A stretch of 64,000 bases of DNA from Chrysemys picta bellii (taxonomy: Eukaryota > Chordata > Testudines > Emydidae). The stretch is taken from the NCBI RefSeq assembly GCF_011386835.1, contig NC_088798.1, forward strand, positions 9,176,001-9,240,000, given 5' to 3'. The notes below the pieces were generated by a model. It saw only the letters and a program-made list of their open reading frames with translations, was not told the DNA's origin and searched no databases. Below, in pieces: positions 48,203 to 61,200 of the stretch (the first letter of the stretch is position 1; the number at the start of each line of letters is the position of its first letter). The translations under genes were made by a program, and so were the position numbers.

Positions 48203-49940
48203 GTGCGCCTCAGTATAGATTACAATATCGCTAAAACCTAGTGGTCTTTCAAAAGAGAAGAAACTTTGTGCCACCACCAGGGAAGAGATTACATAATTAG
48301 CTAACAATCCTAGAATGATGGTTTGGTTGGGTTTTTTGTTTTTGTTTTTTAAAGGTCAGATTTAGTTCCTCCCAAATAGACCAGATTACAATTCTGTTGA
48401 AAAATGTAACATTTAATTTTTCTGTATGTGGCTTTGTTGAAAACACAGGACTCTGGGTTGATTAATATTTTTTGAAATAGAAGAACTTCATTATTGCAGA
48501 CAGCAGAGTGACTACTCTGCCAGAGTCCGTTTATCCGGAAACAAATCCTGAATTAAGTGAATTAGCTCAATTTTGATGAGGTGACTGGTAGGTTAGTCTT
48601 GTTGCTATGGCTATTTCTCTAAATGTTAGTTTTATGTTTTTGTGTCAGCAGTTGAAATGCAGTGAATGAAATGATGATGAAAAAGAGTGCAGGCACACTT
48701 CAGCTAAAACTCAGATGTGCCCAGATGGACAAAAGGCTAGGTTTGAAGTATAAAACATTATCTGTTCGGACTGAACAAGGAAAATTATTACAGTGGATCA
48801 AATGGAGTACAGAACATGCTCTGATTTTTGTTCTAAAACATCTTGGTTCTGGGAGTAATGCCTGAGTCAGAAATGCTGTAGTAGAATGTCAAAATATTAA
48901 AATGTTACAAAAAATATTTAACATATTAATAGTGGAGATACAATTTGGATTATCCATTATATCTAAAAACAGCATTATTTTTTAAACCTCTAAATATGTG
49001 ATACTGAATGATACTAGCAACCTTATTTTTCAGATATGTTGTTCTTAATTTGGTGCCCTATTTATTTCCCTTTTATATCTGTATTTCCCCAAGTGCATTC
49101 TGTCCTTGAGCATAGATAAACCTAGTCTCACTGCTGCATATCCAAGAAAATCTCCAAATATTGATTATCTAAATAAACATTTGTGTTAAGTATCAGAAGT
49201 GTATTCATTAGCTTTGAGGGGGGAAAATAGCAATCAGCATCATAGTGCTGAATTTCTAAAACGTATTTGGTATGGCTTGATGTCTCTTCTGAATGCAGAG
49301 GAAAAACGGTCACATTTGCATCCATCATTTTCTTTATCGCCTCACTGCAGTAGTCTTATGCATATTCTACACAGGCGAACAAAAGAATTTTGATTTGTTG
49401 ACTGTAGGAAAAAAGCCATGGCTTTAAATTTGAAAAGAGATGTGGGGCAAGTGTGGGGGGGAAATAGGAAAGCCTGACACTTGTGCTGTGAAAGACCGTC
49501 CTAATTAACTTTGCCAGGTTCAAACTGAGATTGTTTTGAAGTGTGTTAAATACCTATAATGCTTGTGTACCTTATTCTTTATGTAATAACTGTTTGTTTT
49601 GAGTAAATAACCCCACCTGCCCATCATCTCTAATTAGTAAAGATTGGCAGTAATAGTGTAGGTCAACAACTAAGTACAGACCTGTGCCTCTGAAATCATG
49701 CTTCCCAGGTCTAATGTTACTTTTAAGGGGTTTTCCGTTGTATCTACTGAATGAAATAAATCTGTGTCTTATGGCCCGCTTTTTCATCCTACAAATAGGA
49801 CATGCAGAATTATGTGGCGCTACTTATCAGGAAACAAGAAGGCAAAGAATCTATCATGACCCCAGTCTGCCATCTTCTTTCCTGTGTTTTTTTTTCCTTT
49901 GCATGGCCTTCCATGCCTAATTTTTTCCTCTCCCTAACCC
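48203..49940 (+). other. ELAVL4 intron 2, nothing recognised
   Basis: AT-rich DNA with no repeat or gene I can name. Confidence 0.4.
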
Positions 49941-50147
49941 TTCTTCTTTTCTTCCCTTCTAGGCCCAGAGCTGAGGATAGAAAGATAAGGACAGAGAGAG
50001 GGAAAGGGACAGAAAAGATTCCCAGAAAAGCAGTGGAGCTCCAGTCTCTCTTTTGAGTCCCCTGCTTCCAAATGAGACTTGGGTTCATGCGGGAGGGGCA
50101 GCAATAGACAGCGCACCAAGAAATCTGCCACCTTTGGAGGCTCCAAG

Positions 50148-50166
50148 ACTACATTGCCCAGCATTC
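50148..50166 (+). promoter_or_regulatory. ZNF143-like motif
   Basis: ACTACATTGCCCAGCATTC matches the SBS-type consensus ACTACA-N2-TCCCA-N2-ATGC at most positions. It stands alone in the DIRS-like region. Confidence 0.35.
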
Positions 50167-50679
50167 ACCCTCCCCTTGCTGCAGTGGGGGCACTGTCTGC
50201 CATGCTAGAGACCTCCTATCCTCCATCCATCCCAGCAACTGGCTCAGCTTAACTGCACCCCTGCCTCTGTCCCTGGTGCTTATCTCAAGCAGCTTGCACA
50301 ACCAGCGGCGCAAAATCAGCATGGCTGATACTGAAATGCTCCCACTTCCCACGCAATTTTCCTTCCTGCCAACACCACAGCCGCCTCTCCTCCACACATC
50401 TCCCTGAAGCGCTGACACGGTTTCTCTACAGTCATGGGAAGCACTACCAGACTTTCTTCTGTCTGGGCCTCTGGGAGTTACCAACTTGAGAGACCGTCAG
50501 GGAGCTGGGATCTGTTGCCTGTGGTAGTATATATATCCCCAGTTCTCCTCTCTGTGCCCCACAGATTTCTTGGCAGCCCAAGCACCTGCAAATAGCCTGT
50601 CTCTTCAGAATGGGCCCCCTGATGCCCCCATCCCTCAAATTTTCTTCTCTTCAAGTATGACAGCATTACTCTATTTGAG

Positions 50680-51780
50680 CCTGACCAGATCAAGCCAGCC
50701 CAATTTCCATCTTCTCCTACAGAGACTGGCTTCAGCACTTCGACAAGGTTCCTCTCAGGATGCCTACGCAAGAGACAGTTCCACTGTCACTGCATTGACA
50801 TCTTCCCAGGTCTAAATGCTTTCTTCCAACCCTTTGGTGCTGGGAAATGTCAGAAGCCTAAGCCCCGTGCTGTGAAACTCTGGACTTTCTGGACAAGGGG
50901 AGTATTTGCCCTCTCTCTCTGTCTAGATAAAGTAGGGTTAGATTTTAATCCTGTTATTTCCTTGTGTACGAGCCTGTGAAGAGGAGGAACTTCTGCCCCG
51001 TCTCTTACCTCCATCTCCTAAACCTGCACATCTCTAACCACCTGGGTCCATTTTCTTCACTCTCTAGAAGGGTGACTTCCTTTGCTCATTTGAATTTTGT
51101 CATGCCTACCTTCTATGATTCCAACCACCCAGTCCACTGGCGCTTTCTCTGCTTCACCCTCTGTGATCACCACCTGAAGATCTTGGTTGCTCTGATGGAA
51201 GCACCAGCATCCCTATCTCAGTGACATCCTGATTCAGGTGCTCTGTGCTCCCGTGGTAGAATGATCACGGAACAGGGTACTGCGATACCTGGCATCCCAT
51301 GGTTTCATAATCATTCAGGACAAGTCCAGTCCACTTATCTCTCAGACTTTTCTGCACCTTTAAATAAGCTTGGATTCCCGAATGGCCGTGGCCCTCCTCT
51401 CAGAACAGGCTTCAGTCTCTATTAGATTCTGTCTCAAGTCCTGGCTCCCTCCTTCGCGCCAGACAGAGATGATTGATCTTTTAGGCTACTTCGCAGCCAT
51501 TGTGGATCTGATTCTCTGAACCTCTCTCCACCTTAAGCCCCGATGTGCCTCCCTTTTGCCCAGATACCACCATATATGTTACCTGTGTGGATCTTTCTCC
51601 CTCACCAACAGCCTGTCCCCCCGATTACCTAGTGCTCCCACTTAGCCCCATCACAGTGGGTGTCTCTTTACTTCCCCACCATTTCCCGGTTTCTCTAGCC
51701 ACAGATGCCAGTCTCTTGGGATCCATTTCAGCCCAGGAGACTTTATCGTCACAGGATCAGAGAGAGAGCGCGCATTATCG
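50680..51780 (+). mobile_element. Decayed DIRS-like retroelement (RT and RNase H relic)
   Basis: Across three frames the plus strand keeps, in the right order, the palm landmarks of a DIRS-type reverse transcriptase. HPVHWRFLCFTL (about 51128) corresponds to the conserved P.HRRFLRF block. PYLSDILIQ (51211-51237) has YLSD in place of the catalytic YLDD. Then come HGFIIIQDKSS (about 51299), ISLDSRMAVALLSE (about 51368), and TEMIDLLGYFAAIVDLI (about 51464). LATDASLLG (51694-51720) fits the TDAS..GWG start of RNase H. FHLLLQRLASAL near 50710 may be from the gag. Stops and shifts occur every 50-100 bases. Assignment is from motif order; no tyrosine recombinase was recognised. Confidence 0.55.
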
Positions 51781-53133
51781 TACTCACGTTTCAGACCATC
51801 TTCTTAGTCAGACATGGGTATCCCTGCTCCTTCACAAGTGCATCCTGGTCTGAACAAGTACTGAAAAAGACTTCACCTTTACTGGGATCAGTCACTGATT
51901 TATTTATTTTTTGTTAATGCTCCTGGGTCTCCCATTTGACCCCCTGGAAGTCCCTTTCAAACTACTGTCTCCTCAGGTGGTGGTTTCAGCCATGAAACAT
52001 CCACCAGATTGGGGGATAGAATTGAGTGCTCTAATTATTACAGGCATTCAAACGTGTGTGGTCACAAGAGTTTGGAAAAGTTTGCCAGTTTGTCTGTTTT
52101 GAGGTTGCCACGAAAACGGATGGCTGAAGGGCTGCATTCTACTCTCCTAGGCAAACCAAGCACCAGAACCCCAGCTGGTCAGTTGTCACTCTACTGGAGG
52201 GGTCACAGTTTCCTAGGTTGAGAAGGCTGATGCACCTACTTCCCAGGCATAGAAAGTGTCTGTCTTGTCTCCACACATGTATAAAGTGCCATCAGCTGGA
52301 GCTGACGATATCCTGGGGTTGTAAGCAAGGCAAGCCCTCCTCCTCAGGGTACTATTTGTTACATCTTTTGGCTATCCTCACTCTCCCTATTGGGACAATG
52401 GAAGAAGAGGGATATACGCCAAGGGAAAATTATTCCCTGGTAATTCTTTTATTCATAGCCCTTTCTTCTCCAATTCTGCATGCACCTGCCTCCTCACTTC
52501 TGTTTATCCTTGTGTCGCTTTTCCCCATATTTCTACCTTTTTAAACTTCTTTCTATCCCTGCATCCTCTCTTTCTAAAAAGAATTGGGCAGACTGGAAGC
52601 TTTCTATATAGGGCTTGACTCACAGATTGTTTGCCTTTTTGCTTCCTGGTCGATTGGAATCATAATGCTATGTAAGTACCTTGCTGAATTGGGGCCCAAA
52701 ATAGGAAAATAAAACACAAATTAAACAGGATAACTCTTTTAAGTTAACCTTGTGAAAGGGAACAGTGCTGGCCATTGGGTATGTCTTCAATTGAATACCC
52801 AAATGTGGTACCTGTAGCAAATGAGCGCAGTTGAAGGTAACAGATCTGTCATTCCGAGTCTAAGGAGAATGAGATGGGAATTTTGTTGTTGCTGCTGTTC
52901 TTAAGTAGAGTTTCTTCTTTGAAGAGGTTTTTAATAAACTTGCTGAAAGTATCACTTTGAATCCTGCATGTTAGACAGAGGTAGAATTAATGAGAAGTGG
53001 TTGACTTTTTCCACTGAAATTATCCATAAATTTCAGTGATAGACCTAGTTAGTTTTAGTACATGTGGACAATGAGCTGGCAACGTTTCCCTGCTTTAGCA
53101 TGTTTCCTTTTTCTTCCATTACACAGTATGTTG
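51781..53133 (+). other. Unassigned, pyrimidine-rich DNA downstream of the DIRS-like relic
   Basis: The pyrimidine bias of the relic continues to about 52.6 kb, and this stretch may hold its decayed 3' part. No motif could be named. Confidence 0.35.
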
Positions 53134-53819
53134 CAGTGTTTCTCAAACGCCGCCACCATGGCCACATGCAGCCACCAGGGGCTTTGCTTGCGGCCACGGC
53201 CTCCTGGGCTGTTATTGGCAGGGGGAAGGGGCAGGCAAAGTAGCCCCTTCCTGTTACACCTGGATGCACCGCCTTGGTGTTGGTTGCTGGGGCCACCAGC
53301 AGTGGTTTGAGCCTGCTCCCCCTTTGGAGACACCTGGAGCGGGTACAATGTTGGAGGACCAGGCAGCTGGTGAGTTCCCCACCTTCCCGGGGGTGGTGGA
53401 GTTCAGGCTTTGGGCTTCAGCAGCCCTGAAGTGACAGGACAGCGGGGTGGCAGGCTCTGGCCACAGGACTTTGGGCTTCAGCCCCCCTCCTACCCCATTG
53501 CCCCTAGCTCCTGCTGCCTCCCCCGACCCTCTCTTCCCCCCCCTCCCCCCATCCACAGCTTAATATGTCCCCATGCTTGACAGGGCTGAGTAAGTCTGCT
53601 GTGAAAAGCATATTTGTATGCTTATTAATATCACTTTTCACAACAGACTTACCAGCTACCGATAAATAAATTACAATGATTTAAACAGGCATATGTGCGT
53701 ATTTATTTGTTTTTCCTAAAGCAAATTAAGTCTTTTAGGAAAAAGTGTGAGAGGAGCCACCAGCAAGAGTTGGTGGTCACACTCTGAGGCCACCAAAAAA
53801 TTTGTCCTGAGAACCCATG
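53134..53819. mobile_element. hAT-type element with GC-rich core and hairpin
   Basis: It begins cagtgtttctcaaacgccgc and ends gtcctgagaacccatg. The tttctcaaac / ctgagaa termini and the 'ggccacat...gaggccacc' subterminal repeats are those of a turtle hAT family. The flanks (gtatgttg / tattaaag) no longer match clearly. An internal hairpin has arms taagtctgctgtgaaaag (53591-53608) and cttttcacaacagactta (53634-53651), 17 of 18 paired. Confidence 0.7.
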
Positions 53820-54969
53820 TATTAAAGAGTATTCTAAATACCTGAAGCACCACAGTAGTCCCTTTTCTTTCACAGTTCATGAAGATCGTAAAAGTACTGC
53901 TGTTTTTAAAGCTTAGACAGGACACTGTATTTGTAAATTAAGGCTCATTGTAGTCAACTCTTTTATGGATGGTGAGATTTTATAGATAAACTTATTTTGG
54001 AATATGATAAAGTCAGCATCACCTTTCAGTGTCTTGCCAGATGCTGTGTAAAGTAATCTACATAAATCTAGCTACTACAGATGAACCTTCTTAGATGTCA
54101 GTTTACAGCTTGTATTTATGTTTAGGTTGATCAGATTAAAATACTGCAGATACAGATCATGTTGTTAATATTAAATTTTGTATTCCGGTCTATAATAAAT
54201 TATTTTTCCTCTGTGCATTGGAAAAACTCGTTAATAGAGCTCATAAGAGAGTTTAATTAGTGGGCTGTTTGTGAAACAGAATAGGTATTCTGAGTCATTG
54301 CTCAGAATTACTCTGAAATTTCTCAGTGTTGGATTGTTTTTCTTTTTCTCGTTTCCGTTGTTGTTTGACGCAGGATGTTTGGGTACAGGGAGCATTGCAT
54401 AAATATAGCTGAATGCAATAATTTAATGACAGAAGCACTAGGTTTTTTAATTAGCAGCCAAGCAGATTTTAGACATGGTTACTAGAATATTTTGTTATAT
54501 ATTGTATGGCAATCCTGTCTTTGTAAAAGAGTATTTTCTTCTTTTTCCAATACTTCTGTGTGCTTCTGAATGCAAGTGTCACTGCCACCACGACAACATA
54601 AAATACCTCCTGCTCTGAGGTGGCTACCTCTCTTCTGGTGATTCTTCTACTTACCTGTTCTCCTTGCGTGACAGAATGCATTCCTGGCCTTCCAGCAAAA
54701 ATACCTCTTCTGTAGACCAGGCAGAATGTTTTATCAAGACAGTGTTTCTGCTGAGCCCTGCTAATACAATTCCTTGATCAGTCATTAGGGACATCTGTAA
54801 TGACTGAACTTGTATCACTCATCTGGTTTAGTTACCCCATGCCGCCTTTTCTCTTGAATAAAATAGTGCACACATAATTTAATCACTAGAGTAGTTGGGT
54901 TTTTGTAAACGTTGACTCTGGATAAAATTGTCAAGAAAATTGTCAAGAAAATTGTAGGAGTCTAAAGTC
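53820..54969 (+). other. ELAVL4 intron 2, short tandem repeat only
   Basis: Nothing recognised except a 12-bp tandem repeat (aaaattgtcaag, 2.7 copies) at 54924-54955. Confidence 0.45.
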
Positions 54970-55247
54970 TTATTAACATGGTGGTAATGGTTACCATTGT
55001 GGGGGGAGTGATTTCTGAAGAGCATAAACACGTTGTGCATTGATCGGCCCATGTAGACCCTGCTGATGCACACTAATGCGCTTTAATGTAGTACTGTTTC
55101 AACAGCACTGTATTAAAAGCGCAGTAGGGAATATGCAGTGTGCACCTGCAGAGTCCATGCAGACCAATTAATGAGGAACCTGTTAGTGCTCTTTTGAAAT
55201 CACACCCCCATAGTAAGCATTACCCCACCATGTAGACAAGCCCTAAG
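54970..55247. mobile_element. MITE with long inverted ends
   Basis: The left arm 'acatggtggtaatggttacc' ... 'gagtgatttctgaagagc' (54976-55024) is mirrored on the right by the complement of 'gctcttttgaaatcacaccc' ... 'taccccaccatgtagacaag' (55188-55240). The right end 'tgtagacaagccctaag' is the common turtle terminus. No coding capacity. Confidence 0.75.
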
Positions 55248-55554
55248 TCCCATTAGCAAATGGGATTTGGGCTCCCAAGTGCTCCAAGTCACTTCTTGTT
55301 GTAGAAGACTTCGAAAAAATTTACCCTATGTTCAGTGCAGTCCCTGCATCTGTAAATTATATACACTAATCTTATTAGTTACTTGAGCAAGATATGGCTG
55401 ATGAAAGTTCAGAATCAAATCTGCTTCTGTGTGCTGCCTCCAGTTTTCATTCCATCTTGATTGGTACAGTGATGTGCTCACAACTGAGGATTCAGTTGCA
55501 TTTCACCTTAACAAGCTAAAGTTGTTTGATGAATTCCACATTCAGTGTTGAGTT

Positions 55555-55985
55555 TTAGGAATCCGGAGGAAGCAGTGTCCCCCGTGATGAAGCTTGCACC
55601 ACTTCCCTTGGGAGACTGTTCCATAGCCTAACAGTTATTGCTGTCTGGAAGTTTTTCTTTTTAAATTTAGCCTATTATTTTTTTCGCCTTTCTTAATTTC
55701 ATCCCGTTTCCTGCAGTTACAGCTACAGATATCTCACTAGTGATTCCTCTCCCTCCTTGGTTTTACACACTTCAAATATTTGCAGGCTGTTATGCCTCCT
55801 TTTAGTCATCGCTTAACACATCTACAGTGTATTTTAATACTTAAATATTTAGCTTTTTGTCTTGCCTCATAAGTCATTCTCAAGTCCCCGGTCAGATCCA
55901 TTGCTGTTTTCTGAAATCTGCCTCCAGTTTGTCAGTATTTTTCTCACGTCCCAAAATTAGTGCACTATTCTAAGTCTAGCTGGGC
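55555..55985 (-). mobile_element. CR1-type LINE 3' region, reverse orientation
   Basis: The plus strand reads 'cacttcccttgggagactgt', 'tccatagcctaacagttatt', 'tttcttaatttcatcccgtt', 'ttttagtcatcgcttaac' and 'gctttttgtcttgcctcata'. This is the reverse complement of the CR1 3' untranslated part and end of ORF2. It is heavily diverged. Confidence 0.75.
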
Positions 55986-57189
55986 CAAAGCTGTAGAGAG
56001 AGGGAGCTGTCACCTCCTTCCTCTAGGATGTGATGCATTTGTTTATGCAGCCCCCATTGAGGTGGAGAGTAGGAGGGCAGCTACTTCATGTTGCAAACAC
56101 GTGTAATTTGATTTGTGCTTTGCCCACATTATAGGTCTCTTAGTATCATTGCTTCCCATTTTATCTCCGTGTGTGTGTGTGTGTGTGAGAGAGAGAGTAT
56201 TTTTCCCCAATGTATTAGTTTTCCTCTTTCTGTGCTGAATCTTATTTTATTTCTACCTACATTGCTAATTTGTGACTCTTTGGCTTTTCTTCTGTGTCGG
56301 ATTCACTGCTGTGGACAGAAGTAATAACTCATGGGGATTTCTGTCCCAATTGTGCATTACTCCAGGTCATTGGATTTTTGTGGACAGCTGTAGCTCAATT
56401 CTGTTCTTGGAAAAACTGTTCTTTCCAGAACACAAAATCCACCAGTCCACAGGACTCCATACTTCTTACAGGGAGATAGGGAGGAAAAGAAAGAGAGGGG
56501 AGGTAGAGAGAACTAAATACAAAGTGCCCGGGGGGGATCCATCTATTTGCTCAAGAAATGGACTCCAAATTCTCTCATAAGTATAGTCCTTTTGTAGCCC
56601 ATATATAATCACCTCATATGAGGGGTTTTTAATGTATCATAGATTTTAATTATTGACTCAGATCATTGGGACACACTGTGTGTGTGTGTGTGAGAGAGAG
56701 AGAGAGGGGGGGGGAGAGAGAGTGAGTGGGGGGGAGAGAGAAAAGAAAAAAATCACTAAAATAAAACCTTTTAAATCACTGTGGGGAGCACAAATCTTAA
56801 ATTGGGTGTATCCTGTTTTTGTTTGTGTTAATTTCTTTCACAGTACAGTAGTTCTGTCTCCAGATTCGAGGGCATTGTTATGAGAAGGAATTTAAAGGTT
56901 AAGACTTCCAAAATTCAATCTGTCAGTTGTGTCTTTTAATTTAACTACACTGGGCTAGATGCTCATTTATACTGCTGTGGCAGGGTAAAAGGGAAATTTT
57001 ATACCCACTTTTAAAGTCCTTTTACCTGCCAGTGAGATGTAAGGAGGCAGTAGTGTAAATCAAACACACTGACCTCAGATTACAACTGGTCAGAAAAAGG
57101 TGTTTTTTCCCCCATTGAAAACGTCAGCTTGTCAGTGAAAAACTGAAAACCAAAATAGCTTAACTGAATTAACCCAACTTCATTCTCAA
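55986..57189 (+). other. ELAVL4 intron 2, microsatellites
   Basis: It contains (GT)n(GA)n at about 56169-56198 and (TG)n(AG)n with G-runs at about 56678-56745. A palindromic amniote repeat fragment may lie at 56950-57060. No gene. Confidence 0.5.
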
Positions 57190-57690
57190 GCAGAGGAGGG
57201 TTGGCCCAATGGTTTGGGTGTTGGCCTGACACTTGAAAGATGTGAGTTCGGTTCCCAGACTTTGGGCAAGTCACAGAATCTCTTTGTCTTTGGGGTATGT
57301 CTACACTACCCGCTGGATCAGCGGGCAGTGATCGATCCAGCGGGGCTCGATTTATCATGTCTAGTCTAGACGTGATAAATCAATCCCCGAGCCCTCTCCC
57401 GTCGACTCCTGTACTCCAGCGCCGTGAAAGGCGCAAGCAGAGTCGACGGGGGAGCGGCAGCAGTCGACCCACCGTGGTGAAGACACCATGGTAAGTCAAT
57501 CTAAGTACGTTGACTGCAGCTACGTTATTCACATAGCTGAAGTTGTGTAACTTAGATCGATTCCCCACCACCACCTCCCAGTGTAGACCAGGGCTCAGTT
57601 CTCCATCTGTGAAATGGGGATTATAGTACTTCTCTATCTCACAGGCGTGTTTCTAAGGATTAATGCACCAGAAATTGAGCGGCACTAAGA
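57190..57690 (+). repeat. MIR-type SINE split by a MITE
   Basis: The tRNA-like head 'ttggcccaatggtttgggtg' and 'gtgagttcggttcccagact' plus 'ttgggcaagtcacagaatct' (57190-57290) continues after the MITE as 'ctcagttctccatctgtgaa' and 'atggggattatagtacttct' (57594-57640). The two halves join into one MIR-type SINE. Confidence 0.8.
57291..57593. mobile_element. MITE inside the MIR-type SINE, with central palindrome
   Basis: The ends 'ggggtatgtctacactaccc' and the inverted 'agccctggtctacactggg' share the tgtctacact terminus. A palindrome is formed by gatttatcatgtctag (57349-57364) and tctagacgtgataaatc (57365-57381), with no spacer. The body is unusually rich in CpG and TCGA. Confidence 0.75.
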
Positions 57691-58096
57691 TAGTGGGAGC
57701 CTATACGTACCCTAGAAATAGATTCAGTCTCCAACTGACATGGCTGCAACTGCTTCCAACCGACATGTCTCTTCTTTGAGCTCTGCATTCAGAATATTCC
57801 AAGTCTTAACTGGTGCAGTGATCACACACAGTCACCTCCATTCTTACAGCGCCATACTTATTTCAGATGAGATGTAAAATAGAAATCCCAAATACCTGAG
57901 GTCATTAAAAGACCATGGGACGCTTTCTGCAAAAGTAGGGATGTTGTAATTGGTGTCCTGGTCAAAGTCCAACTGGAGTAATCTTCGCTTGCACTTCCAT
58001 TTGGACATTCCTGGTCTTCATTTCCTCTTTTGCATGGTTGTGCTGTATTTTGGTCACTGTGCACTTCATTCTCGAAGTTGTTTGTATTTCAGTTCA
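57691..58096 (+). other. ELAVL4 intron 2, nothing recognised
   Basis: No repeat family or coding frame was named. Confidence 0.4.
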
Positions 58097-58262
58097 GGAG
58101 CTGCAGAAGGTCCCTAAAAGTTGGGGGGCCACCGGTGCCCGAACTGTGACCCCGCCTCCAGCGCTGCCCCTTCTCCCTGAGGCCCTGCTCCCACACAACG
58201 TCTTCCCACCGAGACCCCGCCCCCTCCCCTTGCTACTTTCCACACACCCCCATTCCGGTGCC
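58097..58262. repeat. GC-rich turtle repeat fragment
   Basis: The phrases 'ggggggccaccggtgcccga', 'ctgtgaccccgcctccagcg' and 'ccaccgagaccccgccccct' form a sharply bounded GC-rich block in AT-rich DNA. I take it for a transposon fragment of common turtle type; ends were not identified. Confidence 0.5.
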
Positions 58263-61200
58263 CCTGTTTCAGTTGTGTTCTACCTATACGTACTGGGTGA
58301 GATTTCCAAAACTGGTCAGCAGTGAGTGTTTTTGAATGTCAGGCCCATTTTGTATGTTAGTTTGCTTCATTTCATAGGTGTTCTTTGATACTTCAGGATG
58401 AAAAGCCTTGTGCAGTATAAAGCTATGGCCTGAGTTTCAGAGGCACGGAGCATAATCAACTTCCATTTGAATTCACTGGGTGCTTCCAGGGCCCAACATT
58501 TCTGCCATTCAAGCCGCTAAAAGCTATTATCATACATTAAAACATTGTGTCAAAAATATGAAGGCAGACAAGGCAAATGTTATTGTAATCTCCCTGCTGT
58601 AGTTTGTGAAAACCGGGTTTTATAGCCTAGTGCAGCTCTGAATGGATGGTCTTTTTCTTTTAGCTCTTCGTCTAGGGCCACCATATTCTAGGCCTAGTTA
58701 TTCCCTGCAGACTAGAGGCTCTAAAACTCATGAGGTGGTTTTGACCTGGTGAGTCTTAAACATTTGTTTCACGTAGGATTATAGGATATCTTTTGAGTTT
58801 TTGAACAAGTCTTTTTACTATCTGGTCTGTCTTTCTTTTTCTATCTATTTTTGTACAGCTTCTTGTACCTCCCTCATCATCATGTATCTGAGCACTTTTC
58901 AGCAGTGCATTAAACAATTGGACTAAAATATGTACTGTGGGGGGACAGTTGGGATGTGTAGTGTCTTTTGTTTGGTAGGGTTTTGTTTTTAAACACACAG
59001 CAATTTGTGCATGATATTAGAGAAGGAGCGTACCTTGCACTTGGAAGGCGAGGTCTTGAGGTTTGTGATGGTCCTTAGTTCCTGTGAGAGTTCGTTTCAC
59101 AGTTTTGAACCATTCTCCCCTACCCAGCTGCTTCTCCTGCACAGATGAGCTTTTATCGGATTCCCTCTGGCATTACTAGAGTTTAGGTAGTGCTAGAAAT
59201 TCACTTTCTGTGAGATTTCCTATGGGAGAGTGCAACCTTTGCCATTCTGATTGCAGGACTTCAATGCCTTTAGGGAAGAATTTTCTGAGGGATACCATCC
59301 TTTCTGAGCGGTATTTTATGTCCGTGTGTTTGTGTTTCAAACATTGGTGCCTTACTGAAGCTTCCAGCTAGATGCAGTCTTAGCTCATGAAACTTATGAG
59401 CTTCCTCTTAAGTTTGGTTTTCCTGATTTTATTATGTTCCCAGACAATTAGTGACTTTTGGGGGAGGGGAGAGTGGGGAACAGCATCCTTTTTTTACTTG
59501 AGAATCCCAGGTATCCCTGACCTATAACACCCCCCTTTCTAGCTTAAGATTTTTGTAACTGGCATCTCCATTTTAAGCAGCAATAAGCAGCGCTCTCAAA
59601 TTGTAGCTGTACCACAGCCTGCAGGAGAAAGGGTTCAGCATTTCTTTGGACACTGGAAGGGTCCTTGCAACTTATTTAGCAACAACTTGCTGTTCCTGTG
59701 GTTTAGAGCACTACTGCATCTTGTAAGAACCTGCATATTAAGAGGTGGCTCTGGCATTGTCTCTCTATAAATCATAGGAGTTCTCTATTTCAGAGAAGGT
59801 TGGTTGGGATTTACTCTGCTTGGGCCCAACCTGCCTTCTGTAACTTCTGAGATACGTGAACACTTATAAGTCACTTTCAAGTGGAGCATAGTTATTGCAT
59901 CAGTAGTACTGGACTATTTCCTATGACCTGTATTCTTTCAGGAGATACCATTCTGCGCCCATCAAAAATACCTTTGTTTCTTTGTCAAGGACCAAACCAT
60001 TCACAGTTTATCTCTCTCCCCCTTTTGAGAATGACCCTGAAAACGCTTGCTAAATTTCTAGCAAATGTGACAGCTAGACTGTAGTAGAAACAGGCTTTCT
60101 CTCCATTCTTGAACAAGCAGCAGCTTCCCTAAACAAAGTTCTGTTTACTCTGAAGCAGTTCACGTCTATTTTAAATAGCCTGCAGGGTAATTAGACACTG
60201 TGTTAGAAAGCTACACCTGGTACAAGACAAGTAGTGACCTTCACACTCCGATTATATTGGCTTATGGCAATGAGGGGCTTACCTTAATTTTCTGATCTTG
60301 ATAGCATTGTGTTACCATACCCTTCTTTCAGTACAGATTCCTTGGATGACAGCAGCTTCCTCTGCCCTTCTGTGAAAGGGATGTAAAGACAGATGACGTA
60401 TCAAGTTACTGTGAAAATTGGCACGTTTTAGGAGCAAGAATATAGAGGACAAGTGGACTGAACAGGAAGTGTTCTTCCTTCCAAAGATTATTCCTAATAA
60501 GAATATGGTCAGCTCTTTGTAGACTGTGTCTGGCAGGAAGGGGACACTTAAGATTATCAGAGAGTCAGTAGGCTTCCTCCTCTTTCTGTAAGTATAACCA
60601 CTCATGGAGGCCATCTAATCAATGAACCATAAGTAAATACTTGTACGAAAGTTTGGTGAGGGATGGTTTAATGTAAGATCTTGCACGCGATGAAATGTCT
60701 ACTGAGGTGTTCTTCCATCAGCTGATACCAAAGTAAAGGCTGATGCTACTTAATTGACCTTCAGGACCAGAATCCTGCAGAACTCACTGTTCTCTTCCTC
60801 AGGATAGATTGTCGTCCCCCCCAGCCTTTTTGGAGGGGGCCGGGGGGAATTTATGAAACTTTAGAGTGAAAAAGTTCGGTATGCAGGATTTCCTTGTGAA
60901 AAATCTGGGATGAGGCCTAGGCCAGAGCTTGTTAGAAGCCCCACTATTGACTAGTTGAAACTTAAAAGAGGTTCCATTCATAAAACTTACATTTGGAGGG
61001 CCTCTACTCTTCATATTTGCTTCTTCTTGGTGGTTGCCTAAATTAAGACCTATGCTTAGTTCTTACTTTCCCTTGATCTGAATCGCCTCTCCACGGCTTC
61101 CCTCCCCTTTTTAGGTGATTGCAGTCAGTTTCTCTTTTGGGGAACTATCATGGCAACTGAAATGAAGAACTTGGCAGCACATCTGTCTCTGTGCATTTTG

